Shown here piece by piece: positions 8,071 through 16,969 of a DNA stretch of 42,456 nucleotides. Made by a program: the position numbers and the translations under genes. Position 1 is the first letter of the stretch; each line of letters begins with the position of its first letter. The DNA is from Mesohalobacter salilacus (GTDB lineage: Bacteria; Bacteroidota; Bacteroidia; Flavobacteriales; Flavobacteriaceae), in the NCBI GenBank assembly GCA_003931895.1, contig RRZV01000048.1, positions 1 to 42,456 of the forward strand, read 5' to 3'. The notes under the pieces are model-generated. The model saw only the letters and a list, made by a program, of their open reading frames with translations, was not told where the DNA came from and ran no database searches.

Positions 8071-9021
8071 TTATTGACTTAATTCTATAATTTGTTCAGC
8101 AAGTTCAGTGCCTATTCGGTCCTGAGCTTGTGTGGTTGCCCCACCAATATGAGGACTTAATGACAACTTAGGTTGCATTAATAATTTAATTTCAGGTGTT
8201 GGCTCATTTTCAAAAACATCAATAGCAGCAAAACTTAATTTTTTGTTTTCAAGCGCTTTTACAACAGCTTTTTCATCAATTACGCCGCCACGAGCGGTAT
8301 TAATAACAGCTGCACCGTCTTTCATTTTTTCAATTTCCTTAGCTCCTAAAATATAGTCTTTTTGTGAAGGGACATGAAACGTAATGACATCAGATTTTGC
8401 TAAAAGTTCATCAAAATCTACACTTTTTAAATTAAAATTTAAGTGTTGTCCGTCAAAAAATTCAAGCTTCACATCAACTTCATCGGTAAATTTGTCGTGA
8501 ACAATGACATTCATTCCCAAACCAATAGCTCGTTTAATTGTAGCTTGACCAATGCGGCCAATACCAACTACTCCCATAGTTTTGCCTTTGAGTTCAGTAC
8601 CTTTAGCGTAAGATTTTTTGAGTTCTTTAAATTTTGAATCACCTTCAAGCGGCATCTGGCGATTGGCGAGATGTAAAAATCGAAAACCACTTAGGGTATG
8701 AGCTATAACCAATTCCGCTACAGAGTCTGAAGAAGCTGCTGGGGTGTTAATGACTTTAATACCTTTAGACACTGCATAATCCACATCAATATTATCAAGA
8801 CCAACACCGCCACGACCAATAATTTTGAGATCAGGACAAGCGTCAATTAAATCTTTTCTAACTGTTGTTGCACTTCTTACTAAAATCACATCAACATTAT
8901 TGTCATTTAAATAACTTGAAAGTTGTTCTTGGGCGACTTTAGTTTGTATCACTTCGTGACCAGCTTCTTCGAGCATATCTACGCCTGCTTGTGAAACGCC
9001 ATCGTTTGCTAATATTTTCAT
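8071..9021 (-). CDS. serA: D-3-phosphoglycerate dehydrogenase
   Basis: Oxidises 3-phosphoglycerate to 3-phosphohydroxypyruvate with NAD, the first step of serine synthesis in the cytoplasm. The 316-residue protein shows the D-2-hydroxyacid dehydrogenase layout: GGVGLDNID (71-79), the NAD-binding GIGRIG (153-158), NTARGG with the substrate Arg (about 241-246), DVFENEP (about 268-274) and SPHIGG with the catalytic His (about 289-294). It is the short form without the C-terminal ACT domain, so the serine feedback control seen in E. coli SerA is not expected. It lies 26 bases after serC in the same direction, which supports SerA rather than another 2-hydroxyacid dehydrogenase. Confidence 0.93.
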   Translation of the reverse strand: MKILANDGVSQAGVDMLEEAGHEVIQTKVAQEQLSSYLNDNNVDVILVRSATTVRKDLIDACPDLKIIGRGGVGLDNIDVDYAVSKGIKVINTPAASSDSVAELVIAHTLSGFRFLHLANRQMPLEGDSKFKELKKSYAKGTELKGKTMGVVGIGRIGQATIKRAIGLGMNVIVHDKFTDEVDVKLEFFDGQHLNFNLKSVDFDELLAKSDVITFHVPSQKDYILGAKEIEKMKDGAAVINTARGGVIDEKAVVKALENKKLSFAAIDVFENEPTPEIKLLMQPKLSLSPHIGGATTQAQDRIGTELAEQIIELSQ

Positions 9022-9047
9022 TTTAATTTCTTTTTATGTTTAAAAAT

Positions 9048-10112
9048 TTATGCTTTTCGTTCTAATTCGTCCATTATTTCTACTAAAGCGCTCACCGATT
9101 CTTTAGGTAAAGCGTTGTACATCGATGCCCGATAGCCACCAACACTTCTATGACCGTTAACACCATTAATGCCAGCTTCTTTACACATTTCATCAAAACG
9201 TTCTTTTAAAGTGTCGTCAACTAAATTGAATGTGGCATTCATCGTTGAACGGTCTGGTTTATTGGCAAATCCTTTAAATAGTGGATTGATATCAACTTCT
9301 GAATAAATCAGTTTGGCTTTATTTTCATTTTCTTTTTGAATGGCTTCAATTCCGCCTTTGGCTTTTAACCATCTTAAATTGAGCATTGAAGTATAAACCG
9401 CAAAAACAGGAGGTGTATTAAACATACTGTCTTTTCCTATATGAATTTTATAATCTAACATTGAAGGAATATCACGGCTAACTTTACCGAGAATATCTTC
9501 TTTTAAAACAACTAATGTCGCCCCAGCTGGTCCCATGTTTTTTTGTGCACCCGCATAAATTAAATCAAATTGAGAAAAATCAAGTTGTCTTGAAAAGATG
9601 TCACTACTCATATCGCAAACAACAGGAACCTCTGTTTGAGGAAAGTCTTTGATTTGCGTGCCGAAAATAGTGTTGTTACTCGTACAGTGAAAATAATCCA
9701 CATCACTTGGAATACTATAATTTTTAGGTATGTAATTGAAATTTTTATCAGATGAACTGGCGACCACTTCAACTTCAGCTAATTTGCGAGCTTCTTTAAT
9801 AGCTTTGGTAGACCAAGAGCCTGTGTCAAGATAAGCGGCTTTTTTCTCTAATAAATTGTAAGCACTCATGATAAATTGTAAGCTTGCTCCGCCTTGTAAA
9901 AACAAAGCTTGATAGCCTTTGTCTTCAAGTCCTAAAAGTTCAAGAGTTAAAGCACGAGCTTCTTCCATAATATCAACAAAAGCTTTGCTCCTATGCGAAA
10001 TTTCTAAAATTGATAAACCTGAGTTATCTAAATCCATCACGGCTTCTGAAGCTTTTAAAAAGACTTCTTTAGGTAAAATACATGGTCCTGCACTGAAATT
10101 GTGTTTTTTCAT
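9048..10112 (-). CDS. serC: Phosphoserine aminotransferase
   Basis: PLP enzyme that transfers the amino group of glutamate to 3-phosphohydroxypyruvate, giving O-phospho-L-serine. It also acts on the homologous intermediate in pyridoxal phosphate synthesis. The 354-residue protein has the SerC start NFSAGPCILP, SGLSILEISHRS (31-42), a GGASLQF phosphate-binding turn (75-81) and the PLP lysine in GAQKNMGPAG (Lys191). The end GGYRASMYNALP carries the conserved Arg contacts. It follows the LuxC-like reductase gene after 4 bases and precedes serA by 26, so all three are one transcription unit. Phosphoserine from here could feed both serine and the cysteate synthase encoded at 30712-31761. Confidence 0.95.
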   Translation of the reverse strand: MKKHNFSAGPCILPKEVFLKASEAVMDLDNSGLSILEISHRSKAFVDIMEEARALTLELLGLEDKGYQALFLQGGASLQFIMSAYNLLEKKAAYLDTGSWSTKAIKEARKLAEVEVVASSSDKNFNYIPKNYSIPSDVDYFHCTSNNTIFGTQIKDFPQTEVPVVCDMSSDIFSRQLDFSQFDLIYAGAQKNMGPAGATLVVLKEDILGKVSRDIPSMLDYKIHIGKDSMFNTPPVFAVYTSMLNLRWLKAKGGIEAIQKENENKAKLIYSEVDINPLFKGFANKPDRSTMNATFNLVDDTLKERFDEMCKEAGINGVNGHRSVGGYRASMYNALPKESVSALVEIMDELERKA

Positions 10113-10116
10113 AATG

Positions 10117-11169
10117 TTATGTTGTTGAAAGGGTTTGTAAAAATTGAATGGTATCTACACCATCAGCATAGTCTGCTAAATTGGGCTGTTGAGCTTGACC
10201 AAAGTCAAATTTGCATAAGGGGTGATTACCGATGATGCATTGAATTTCTTCTCGATGTTGATTTAAAGATTCCTGAAGTGAATTGTCATCATCAAAAACT
10301 TCATAATTGACCACACCAATAGGAGAAGAAATTTGAGAATCTTCTTTAATGATTAAAAATTCATTGTCTAAAAATTTAGTATCACTCATCAAATAAACAG
10401 CTTTATTATAGTCGTAATTATTAGCATATTTATTGTGGTAAATATAAGAGTTGAATTTTGAAATGGCTTTGAAAAATTGATCAAAATCAAAGTTTTGAGG
10501 AATATATAATTTAGAGACGTTTCTACATCCTAAACCAAAAAATCTGAAAATATCTTCCCCTAATTTTTGAAAATCTTCTATTGTTTCTTGACCTGTTAAA
10601 ACAGCAACACCATTTCTGTTTTTTCTTATGATATGAGGTTTATTTCTAAAGTAATATTCAAAATATCGTGCGGTGTTGTTACTGCCTGTTGCAATAATAG
10701 CATCATAGTTTTTAAGTTGATTCTCTTCAAATTTAATACAAGATTTAAATCCAGGTTGAATTTGAATTAACTGTTCAGCAAGATAGGGAAGAAGTCGTTT
10801 ATCATTAGAAGATAATTTTGCTATGATTTTATGACCAGAAATTAAAGTTGATAAAAAATCGTGAAAGCCCACAAGTGGAATATTACCAGCCATGACAATG
10901 CCAATATTTTTAGCTGAAATTTCTTGGTCAAGATCGTAAGATTTTAGCCAATGATTTAAATTGTTCTCTTGAAGAGATTCTGCCCACTGTTTTAAAGCAA
11001 AACAGACATTTTCTTCTGTAAACCATTGATTTTCGGCCTTGGAAATTTGTAAAACTTCTTCAAATTTTGGATGTTGTTTTGAAGATGTTAAGGAATGTTG
11101 ATCGATTAAACCACTGATATGCTGACCAAGGTCAACAAATGCTGCTTTTCGTTGTTCAAAAGTGAGCAT
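10117..11169 (-). CDS. LuxC-like acyl-CoA reductase family protein, role unknown
   Basis: A 350-residue protein of the LuxC/acyl-CoA reductase family (aldehyde-dehydrogenase fold). Visible features are a nucleotide-binding segment NIGIVMAGNIPLVGFHDFL (88-106), IAKLSSNDKRLLPYL, an IATGSNNTARYFEYYF block (159-174), and GLGCRNVSKLYIP with the probable nucleophile Cys215. LuxC enzymes reduce fatty acyl thioesters to aldehydes. No lux genes are present, and the natural substrate of the Bacteroidetes homologues is unknown to me. The gene begins the serC-serA run (4 bases from serC) and is divergent from a ferredoxin gene 60 bases away. From memory, this grouping recurs in Bacteroidetes and suggests a shared process. 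Family call is strong; function is open. Confidence 0.85.
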   Translation of the reverse strand: MLTFEQRKAAFVDLGQHISGLIDQHSLTSSKQHPKFEEVLQISKAENQWFTEENVCFALKQWAESLQENNLNHWLKSYDLDQEISAKNIGIVMAGNIPLVGFHDFLSTLISGHKIIAKLSSNDKRLLPYLAEQLIQIQPGFKSCIKFEENQLKNYDAIIATGSNNTARYFEYYFRNKPHIIRKNRNGVAVLTGQETIEDFQKLGEDIFRFFGLGCRNVSKLYIPQNFDFDQFFKAISKFNSYIYHNKYANNYDYNKAVYLMSDTKFLDNEFLIIKEDSQISSPIGVVNYEVFDDDNSLQESLNQHREEIQCIIGNHPLCKFDFGQAQQPNLADYADGVDTIQFLQTLSTT

Positions 11170-11173
11170 AAAC

Positions 11174-11204
11174 TTGCTGAATTTTGCTATTATGTTTAAT
11201 TTTG
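11174..11204 (+). promoter_or_regulatory. Promoter of the ferredoxin gene
   Basis: TTG (11174-11176) is followed after 20 bases by TAATTTTG (11197-11204), an exact TAnnTTTG match. The ATG follows at 11230, giving a leader of roughly 20 bases. The divergent minus-strand gene starts at 11169, so its promoter must overlap this region, but no equally good box is visible for it. Confidence 0.6.
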
Positions 11205-11229
11205 AACAAACTTACGATAAAAGAAAAAC

Positions 11230-11580
11230 ATGGCGATTAAGATAACAGATGAATGTATAAATTGTGGAGCATGCGAACCCGAATGCCCCAATACCGCAAT
11301 ATATGAGGGTGCTGATGATTGGCGATATTCTGACGGCACAGACTTAGAAGGTAACGTGGTTTTGCCTAACGGCAAAGAAGCTGATGCTGATGAAGTTCAA
11401 GAACCTGTTAGTGATGAATTCTACTATATTGTTACCGATAAATGCACAGAGTGTATGGGCTTTCACGAAGAACCCCAATGTGCTGCAGTTTGTCCAGTAG
11501 ATTGTTGTGTACCCGATGAAGACAATGAAGAAACGGAAGAAGAATTATTAGGCAAACAGGCTTTTATGCACAAGGAGTAG
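11230..11580 (+). CDS. Two-cluster 4Fe-4S ferredoxin
   Basis: A 116-residue soluble electron carrier. The first cluster motif is C9-x2-C12-x2-C15-x3-C19-P ([12 protein letters not shown]). The second is C72-x2-C75-x8-C84-x3-C88-P, followed by Cys92 and Cys93. The long spacer of the second motif ([13 protein letters not shown]) is the YfhL/Allochromatium-type arrangement, giving low-potential clusters. The C-terminus is a short, strongly acidic and charged tail. The 25-65 region between motifs is longer than in minimal bacterial ferredoxins and is acidic. It is divergent from the LuxC-like reductase gene, which suggests but does not prove a redox partnership. It has its own promoter. Confidence 0.93.
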   Translation: MAIKITDECINCGACEPECPNTAIYEGADDWRYSDGTDLEGNVVLPNGKEADADEVQEPVSDEFYYIVTDKCTECMGFHEEPQCAAVCPVDCCVPDEDNEETEEELLGKQAFMHKE

Positions 11581-11608
11581 TTTTTTAAACAAATAATGAT
11601 ATTTATTG

Positions 11609-13609
11609 TTATTCAATCCCTTTCTTCATCCACTCTAAAAACACATCCGCATCTGGCTCATAGCCTTTAGGTTGATTGAGTAAATTCAAATCGCTGTCCA
11701 TTAATACATAATAGGGCTGAGAATTGTTCCTGAAATTCACCGTTTGAAATGTTGCCCACTTGTCACCAATCGTTTTGATTTGTTTGATACTCCCGTTAGG
11801 TTTTTTAAAATTAAATTGTTCTTCTTTTGGCAATTCACTGCGTTTATCGACATAAAGTGAAACTAAAATCACATCGTTTTGTAAAGCCTTTAAAACTTGC
11901 GGTTCACTCCAAACTTGTTCTTCCATTTTACGGCAATTGACACAAGCCATTCCTGTAAAATCAATCAACATCGGTTTTCCTGAAGCTTTGGAAGCAGCGA
12001 GACCTTTATCAAAATCTTTGTAGGCAGTTAAGCCTAACGGACCTGAACTATCTTTGTCGTACAAGCTGTAGTTTAATGGTGGTGGAAATCCGCTCAAGAG
12101 TTTCAAATTAGCATAAGACGATTGTGTTAAACCTGGTATAAGATAAACGACAAAGGCTAAAATCACAAGTGAAGAAAACACTCTGCCTTTGCTCAATTTG
12201 ATTTTTTTAGCATCGTGTGGAAATTTAATTTTGCCTAAAAGATAAAGCACAAGAGCCAAACCTATTAGTATCCAAATTCCTATAAATATCTCGCGTTTAA
12301 GTAGTCCCCAATTTTCTACCAAATCGGCATTTGATAAAAATTTGAAAGCTAAGCCGACTTCTAAAAAGCCGAGAACGACTTTAACCGTGTTGAGCCAGCC
12401 GCCACTTTGTGGCATGGCTTTTAACCAATTGGGAAACAAAGCAAATAAGGCAAAAGGCAAGGCTAAGGCCAAACCAAAACCACCCATACCAAAACTCAAT
12501 TGAATAGCACCACCATCAGCAGTTAATGAACCGCCAAGTAGCGAACCCAGAATAGGGCCTGTGCATGAAAACGAAACAATAGCTAGAGTTAAAGCCATAA
12601 AAAATATACCAACAATACCTCCAAAACTCATGGCTTTTTGATCCATTCGGTTACTCCAAGATTGAGGTAAGGTAATTTCATAATACCCAAAAAACGAAAA
12701 AGCAAAAGCCATAAAAATGACAAAAAAGATGATATTTAATACGGTGTTGGTTGAAATATTGTTTAGTATTTCAGGATTGACACTGTCTAATAAATGGAAG
12801 GGTAAACTTAGCAAAAGGTAAATTCCAAAAATAAATAAGCCATAAAGTATAGCATTAAATTTGCCAATCTTCGGTGTTCGCGCCCCTTTGGTAAAAAAGG
12901 AGACCGTCAACGGAATCATAGGGAAAACACAAGGTGTCAACAAGGCTAAAAGTCCACCGATAAACCCCAGGAAAAACAGCATCATATACGATTGTTCTAC
13001 GTTGGTTGAGCTGATCAGTTCTGGATTTTTTATATCTAATTTTAAAGAATTAGTCAAGTTGACGTCGGTTTCATCAACTTCCAAATCCTGACCTAAATTT
13101 TGAAATGAACCGTCAGGATTAATCTGTAATCTAAACGTATGTATTTCAGGAGGTAAACAGCGTTCATCATCACAAACCGAATAGGTCACATCCACTTCAA
13201 TTGGTTGGTCAAATGAAGTTATTTTGATTTTTTGGGTAAAGGCGACTTTTTCTTCAAAATATGTCAAATCGGTTTCAAAAGTTTCATCGTAAGTTTCAAT
13301 ACCTTTAGGTTCGTAGGTGTCGCCAACAAGTTTATAGTGGTTTTGATTTTTAAAGTTAAATGCAGTTGGGATTGGCCCTATGACATCTTCGCCTAAACTT
13401 TTCATTGATGGTAAATGCCAGCCGTCCTCTAATTCAGCGATAAAGGCTAAAGTAAATATGCTGTCGGTTTTGGTGACATCTGCTTTCCATTCAATAGGTT
13501 CTAAAACTTGATTTTGCGAACCAAAATTAATCTGGGCTTTGGCATTAAAACTTAAAAAGCTAATGCTAAATAAAAAAAGGCTTATTTGAAATAGGTGATT
13601 TTTAAACAT
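11609..13609 (-). CDS. dsbD: Protein-disulfide reductase DsbD (thiol-disulfide interchange)
   Basis: This protein moves reducing power from cytoplasmic thioredoxin across the inner membrane to periplasmic thiol proteins. The 666 residues hold a signal peptide (about 1-25), a periplasmic N-terminal domain with the CDDERC redox pair and LPPE (about 155-165), a membrane domain of about eight helices (about 205-490) with the cysteine motifs TPCVFPMIPL and FSCTGPILGSLLGG, and a C-terminal thioredoxin domain with CVNC (556-559). All three DsbD modules and their cysteine pairs are intact. Its start overlaps the tilS end by 28 bases, so translation is likely coupled. The ferredoxin gene converges from the other side with a 28-base gap and no strong terminator. 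Confidence 0.92.
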   Translation of the reverse strand: MFKNHLFQISLFLFSISFLSFNAKAQINFGSQNQVLEPIEWKADVTKTDSIFTLAFIAELEDGWHLPSMKSLGEDVIGPIPTAFNFKNQNHYKLVGDTYEPKGIETYDETFETDLTYFEEKVAFTQKIKITSFDQPIEVDVTYSVCDDERCLPPEIHTFRLQINPDGSFQNLGQDLEVDETDVNLTNSLKLDIKNPELISSTNVEQSYMMLFFLGFIGGLLALLTPCVFPMIPLTVSFFTKGARTPKIGKFNAILYGLFIFGIYLLLSLPFHLLDSVNPEILNNISTNTVLNIIFFVIFMAFAFSFFGYYEITLPQSWSNRMDQKAMSFGGIVGIFFMALTLAIVSFSCTGPILGSLLGGSLTADGGAIQLSFGMGGFGLALALPFALFALFPNWLKAMPQSGGWLNTVKVVLGFLEVGLAFKFLSNADLVENWGLLKREIFIGIWILIGLALVLYLLGKIKFPHDAKKIKLSKGRVFSSLVILAFVVYLIPGLTQSSYANLKLLSGFPPPLNYSLYDKDSSGPLGLTAYKDFDKGLAASKASGKPMLIDFTGMACVNCRKMEEQVWSEPQVLKALQNDVILVSLYVDKRSELPKEEQFNFKKPNGSIKQIKTIGDKWATFQTVNFRNNSQPYYVLMDSDLNLLNQPKGYEPDADVFLEWMKKGIE

Positions 13610-14898
13610 TTTGTTGTCTTATCAGTGATTTTGTAGCGGTCGTCAATTCTTTGATTAACCACCCAAATAATGTCTTGGTTATGGCAAAGCACCCAAACTT
13701 GAGACTTTTCTTTTGTGCTTAATTTTTCGTCTTTCAGAAAGTCGCTTAATTTGCGTTTGCCTTGCATTCCTAACGGACAAAAATAGTCACCTATTTTGTA
13801 AGGACGAAGTAGAAGTTGAGATTTAAGCAAATCTTTAGACAAAAAAGCGATATTTGATTCTGTTTTATCAAAATTTTTAACGATTTCAAAATCTACTTCC
13901 CCCTCTGGAAATGAAACTGTTTTGGGCAGTTTATCCAAATTAATGGTGATGGGTTTTTTCTCATCATTTTTTAAAATAAAAAGTTCTAAAAATCCCCGTT
14001 CTTTAACCAATTTGTGGGTTGAAGAGTTCACAAATTTCCCAACCTGCGCATTGACTAAATCATAAACGCTATCCCAATCAGAAAATCCAAAATCTTTTAG
14101 CAATTCAATTAATATAGTTTTGGGGTGTGGAAAAGTTTCTAAAGTTTTGATGTTAATTTGATACGAATCTTCAGTTGGTTTGACCACTTGCTTAAATACC
14201 ATATTGATGTAATCGTCTAATAGGTCATTCTGTCGGTTGATGTTGTTTTGTGTGGTTTTAAACCGGGCTTGCATATCATCTTCACGCTTTTCAAAAAAAG
14301 GAATGAGATGATGCCGAATCACGTTTCGCAAGTAATTATCAGACGCATTACTTCGGTCTTCTCGCCAATTCAGATTTTGAGATTCTGCATAATTTAAAAT
14401 ATCTTGTCTTGTAAACTCAAGTAGCGGCCTTACAATATTATCTCGCTTTTCAGAAATTCCGGTTAAACCTTTAATTCCCGTGCCGCGAAAGGAATTAATC
14501 AAATAAGTTTCCAAATTATCATCCGCATGATGAGCGGTCATAACCACATCGTAATTTTCTTTTTCTAAACAATCTTTAAACCATTGATATCTGATTTCTC
14601 GAGCAGCGACTTGGGTTGAAAGTTGATGAATATTCGCATAAACTTTAGCATTTTTTTCTAAAACAAAAATAGGGCAGTGATGCGTTTGGGATAAATCTTC
14701 TAAAAACAATTGATCTTCATCACTCTCTTGACCACGAAGTTTAAAATTAACATGACAAATCCCAAACTTCAAGCCCATATTATGACTCAGATGAATCAAA
14801 ACCGTCGAGTCTAAACCGCCACTTGCGGCGATTAAAAACCTTTTATTTTCTGCTTCAGGAACAAGGTATTGAATTTGTTTTTGAAATGAACTTTGCAT
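13582..14898 (-). CDS. tilS: tRNA(Ile)-lysidine synthetase
   Basis: Converts C34 of tRNA-Ile(CAU) to lysidine using ATP and lysine, making it read AUA; essential in most bacteria. The 438-residue protein has the PP-loop ATPase motif AASGGLDSTVL (24-34), GICHVNFKLRGQESDEDQLF (about 52-71), MTAHHADDNLETYL and an FRGTGIKGLTGI block. A C-terminal TilS domain is recognisable in LLRPYKIGDYFCPLGMQGKRKLSDFLKDEK. Length is normal. It follows pabB by 82 bases, a gap that holds an 8-base tandem repeat, and overlaps dsbD by 28 bases. Confidence 0.94.
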   Translation of the reverse strand: MQSSFQKQIQYLVPEAENKRFLIAASGGLDSTVLIHLSHNMGLKFGICHVNFKLRGQESDEDQLFLEDLSQTHHCPIFVLEKNAKVYANIHQLSTQVAAREIRYQWFKDCLEKENYDVVMTAHHADDNLETYLINSFRGTGIKGLTGISEKRDNIVRPLLEFTRQDILNYAESQNLNWREDRSNASDNYLRNVIRHHLIPFFEKREDDMQARFKTTQNNINRQNDLLDDYINMVFKQVVKPTEDSYQINIKTLETFPHPKTILIELLKDFGFSDWDSVYDLVNAQVGKFVNSSTHKLVKERGFLELFILKNDEKKPITINLDKLPKTVSFPEGEVDFEIVKNFDKTESNIAFLSKDLLKSQLLLRPYKIGDYFCPLGMQGKRKLSDFLKDEKLSTKEKSQVWVLCHNQDIIWVVNQRIDDRYKITDKTTKCLKITYFK

Positions 14899-14946
14899 GG
14901 ATTTAAAAGTGGTTATGGACTAAAAAACACAAAACTAACCAAAATC

Positions 14947-14970
14947 CTTAGCGTCTTGGCGTCTTAGCGT
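14947..14970. repeat. Three tandem copies of an 8-base unit
   Basis: CTTAGCGT, CTTGGCGT, CTTAGCGT follow each other without gaps (14947-14954, 14955-14962, 14963-14970) in the 82 bases between the pabB stop and the tilS start. From memory, CTTAGCGT/CTTTGCGT-type runs occur between genes in many Bacteroidetes genomes. No coding or clear termination role is visible. Confidence 0.7.
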
Positions 14971-14980
14971 GAAAAAGTTC

Positions 14981-16279
14981 CTAAGATACTATCTCATTTT
15001 TCAACACTTCCATCAAAGCCTTAGCTTTAAGCAAACATTCTTCATACTCATTTTTGGGTATGGATTTATGTGTGATGGCACTGCCAACCATTAAGCCGGT
15101 ATAATTTTTTGAAGCATTATGCAAAATACTCCGAATGACCACATTAAAATCAAAATCAAATTCGGGTGTGATATAACCCATGCAACCGCTATACAATCCG
15201 CGTTTGGTCGATTCTAAGTCTTCAATAATTTGCATAGCCGAAACTTTTGGCGCTCCCGTCATGCTGCCCATGGGAAATGTGGCTTTTAGAATTTCTTGTA
15301 AACTCGTCTCAGCCTTAAGTTCAGCTGAAATTGTAGAAATCATTTGATGCACTTGTTTAAAACTATAGATTTTGCAAAGTTCTTCAACTTCAACTGAGTT
15401 TTTTTTGGCGATTTTAGATAAATCATTCCGCACCAAATCTACAATCATCACATTTTCAGCAATCTCTTTAGGGTCTTGCTGAAGTTTTAATTTATAGTTT
15501 TTGTCCACTTCGGTATCCTTATGGCGTTTTGCCGTGCCTTTGATGGGTTGAGAGATGAGTTTTGATCCTGATTTCTTTAAAAATCGCTCCGGACTTGCGC
15601 CTAAAGCATACAAATTTTCATGCTTAAAAAAACAAGCAAATGGCGGTTGTGAGATGTCATTTAAATCTTGAAAACACTGATGTGGATTCAATTGATGATT
15701 TTCCGCAAAAAACTCTTGGCAAAAATTCATTTCGTAAATATCGCCACGCTGAATGTGTTTTAAAACGTCTTTGACTTTCGAAAGATAAGTTTGTTTTGAA
15801 ATTTTAGAGTTTAAGTTAATTTGATGAAAAGCCCCATCTGTCGATAAAACACTTTGATTTTCAACAGTGTTAAGATCGTCTTCTATCTCATCGGCTACCA
15901 TATTTAAATAAAGACACTCAACATTTTCACCTTTAATTAAAAACAATTTTTGAGGTTGGAAAAAATACAAATCAGGAAAACTTAGATTGTCATCATTTTT
16001 AGAAGTTAAATTTTCTATGCCGTTTTTAATATCATAACCCAAATAACCAAAAATCCAATCTTGAGTTTGTTTTTGATATTCATCTAAAGCCTCTAAAGCC
16101 TGAGTATAATCTGTTTTAATGGCCGTAAAAGCTTCTACCGCTAAAATAGCATCGTAGTTAGCATTAACATCCTGATTAGAGTTAAGCCAAACAATATCTT
16201 CAAATTGAGCTGACCAATGAAAAAGCTTATGTTTAAAGACTTCAATATCTTGTGGTGAAAAGGTATAGGAGGTTCTCAA
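14981..16279 (-). CDS. pabB: Aminodeoxychorismate synthase component I
   Basis: Uses chorismate and ammonia to form 4-amino-4-deoxychorismate for folate synthesis. The 432-residue protein has an N-terminal TrpE-like domain and a chorismate-binding domain with RGDIYEMNFCQEF (178-190), PIKGTAKR (245-252), DLVRNDLSK and TFPMGSMTGAPK. PIKGT with Lys247 is the signature of PabB; anthranilate synthases carry PIAGT, so TrpE is less likely. The start is TTG at 16279. No ATG fits nearby, and homologues begin at the same place (MRT.xxF). The upstream FMN reductase stops 4 bases before it. The glutamine amidotransferase partner PabA is not in the window. Confidence 0.88.
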   Translation of the reverse strand: MRTSYTFSPQDIEVFKHKLFHWSAQFEDIVWLNSNQDVNANYDAILAVEAFTAIKTDYTQALEALDEYQKQTQDWIFGYLGYDIKNGIENLTSKNDDNLSFPDLYFFQPQKLFLIKGENVECLYLNMVADEIEDDLNTVENQSVLSTDGAFHQINLNSKISKQTYLSKVKDVLKHIQRGDIYEMNFCQEFFAENHQLNPHQCFQDLNDISQPPFACFFKHENLYALGASPERFLKKSGSKLISQPIKGTAKRHKDTEVDKNYKLKLQQDPKEIAENVMIVDLVRNDLSKIAKKNSVEVEELCKIYSFKQVHQMISTISAELKAETSLQEILKATFPMGSMTGAPKVSAMQIIEDLESTKRGLYSGCMGYITPEFDFDFNVVIRSILHNASKNYTGLMVGSAITHKSIPKNEYEECLLKAKALMEVLKNEIVS

Positions 16280-16283
16280 AAAT

Positions 16284-16820
16284 CTAAGCGATTGCTTTTA
16301 AAAATTGATTTAAAGCGGCTTTAAAGTCTTTGTTTTGGTTTTCATCTGTAATGCCTTTGTCTTCAGAAAAACTATGACCAAAAGAGGCTAAAGCAAAACT
16401 GGAAACAATTTCGGCGCCAAATCGTGGCAAAATTTCAACCGCATAATCGTTGGCCATTTGGGCGGCTCCACGACCGGGCGAAGTGCTGAGAATACATAAC
16501 TTTTTATTTTTCAAAAAATCTCTGTCATTTCGCGACAACCAATCTATGCAGTTTTTAAAAAAGGCGGATAGACCGCCATTGTGCTCATTGACTGAAATCA
16601 ATAAGGCATCAACATTTTGAATGTGCTCGTTTAGTTTAACTATAGATTCAGGAATCCCGCTTTGTTCTTCAAAATCTGCACTATACATGGGGATATCAAA
16701 ATCTTTTAAGTTGAGGAGTTCAACTTTATGGTCTTTAATAAGCGAGACCGCATGAGATACAAATTTAAAATTGATTGAAGTCGAGCTGTTAGAACCAGCA
16801 AAAGCCAATATATTTTTCAT
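16284..16820 (-). CDS. NAD(P)H-dependent FMN reductase family protein
   Basis: A 178-residue flavodoxin-fold protein. It starts MKNILAFAGSNSSTSINFKF with the phosphate-binding GSxSxxSxN turn, contains a SVNEHNGGLSAFFKNCIDWLSR segment (FMN contact and ID-W motif) and a STSPGRGAAQMA loop. These features fit the NADPH-dependent FMN reductase/azoreductase family. The physiological acceptor (quinone, azo compound, chromate or free flavin) cannot be told. The frame opens two codons earlier at a TTG (16826), but the ATG at 16820 is preferred. It is first in the run pabB-tilS-dsbD and sits 4 bases from pabB. Confidence 0.86.
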   Translation of the reverse strand: MKNILAFAGSNSSTSINFKFVSHAVSLIKDHKVELLNLKDFDIPMYSADFEEQSGIPESIVKLNEHIQNVDALLISVNEHNGGLSAFFKNCIDWLSRNDRDFLKNKKLCILSTSPGRGAAQMANDYAVEILPRFGAEIVSSFALASFGHSFSEDKGITDENQNKDFKAALNQFLKAIA

Positions 16821-16893
16821 AGCCAAGTATTTTTTAGCAAAAATAAGATAAGCTTAAGACATAGAAAAATGGCTTTTAAAAGTGTGATGTTGG

Positions 16894-16911
16894 AAAAAAC
16901 CTTTCAGGTCT
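16894..16911. repeat. Half copy of the 22456-22488 palindrome
   Basis: AAAAAACCTTTCAGGTCT (16894-16911) matches 22453-22470 at 17 of 18 bases, but the second arm of the palindrome is missing or decayed. It lies in the 203-base gap upstream of the FMN reductase start, a stretch that holds no gene. Confidence 0.6.
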
Positions 16912-16969
16912 AGGTATATTTTCAGGTTTAAAAAGTTTTGATTGAACATTAGGTTTAGATGCTAAAAAG

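Noticed and set aside
14981-16279. Anthranilate or isochorismate synthase instead of PabB
   Set aside because: PIKGT with the lysine is the aminodeoxychorismate synthase signature, and no trp genes are near.
16821-16826. TTG start adding two residues to the FMN reductase
   Set aside because: An ATG two codons later fits the normal beginning of the family.
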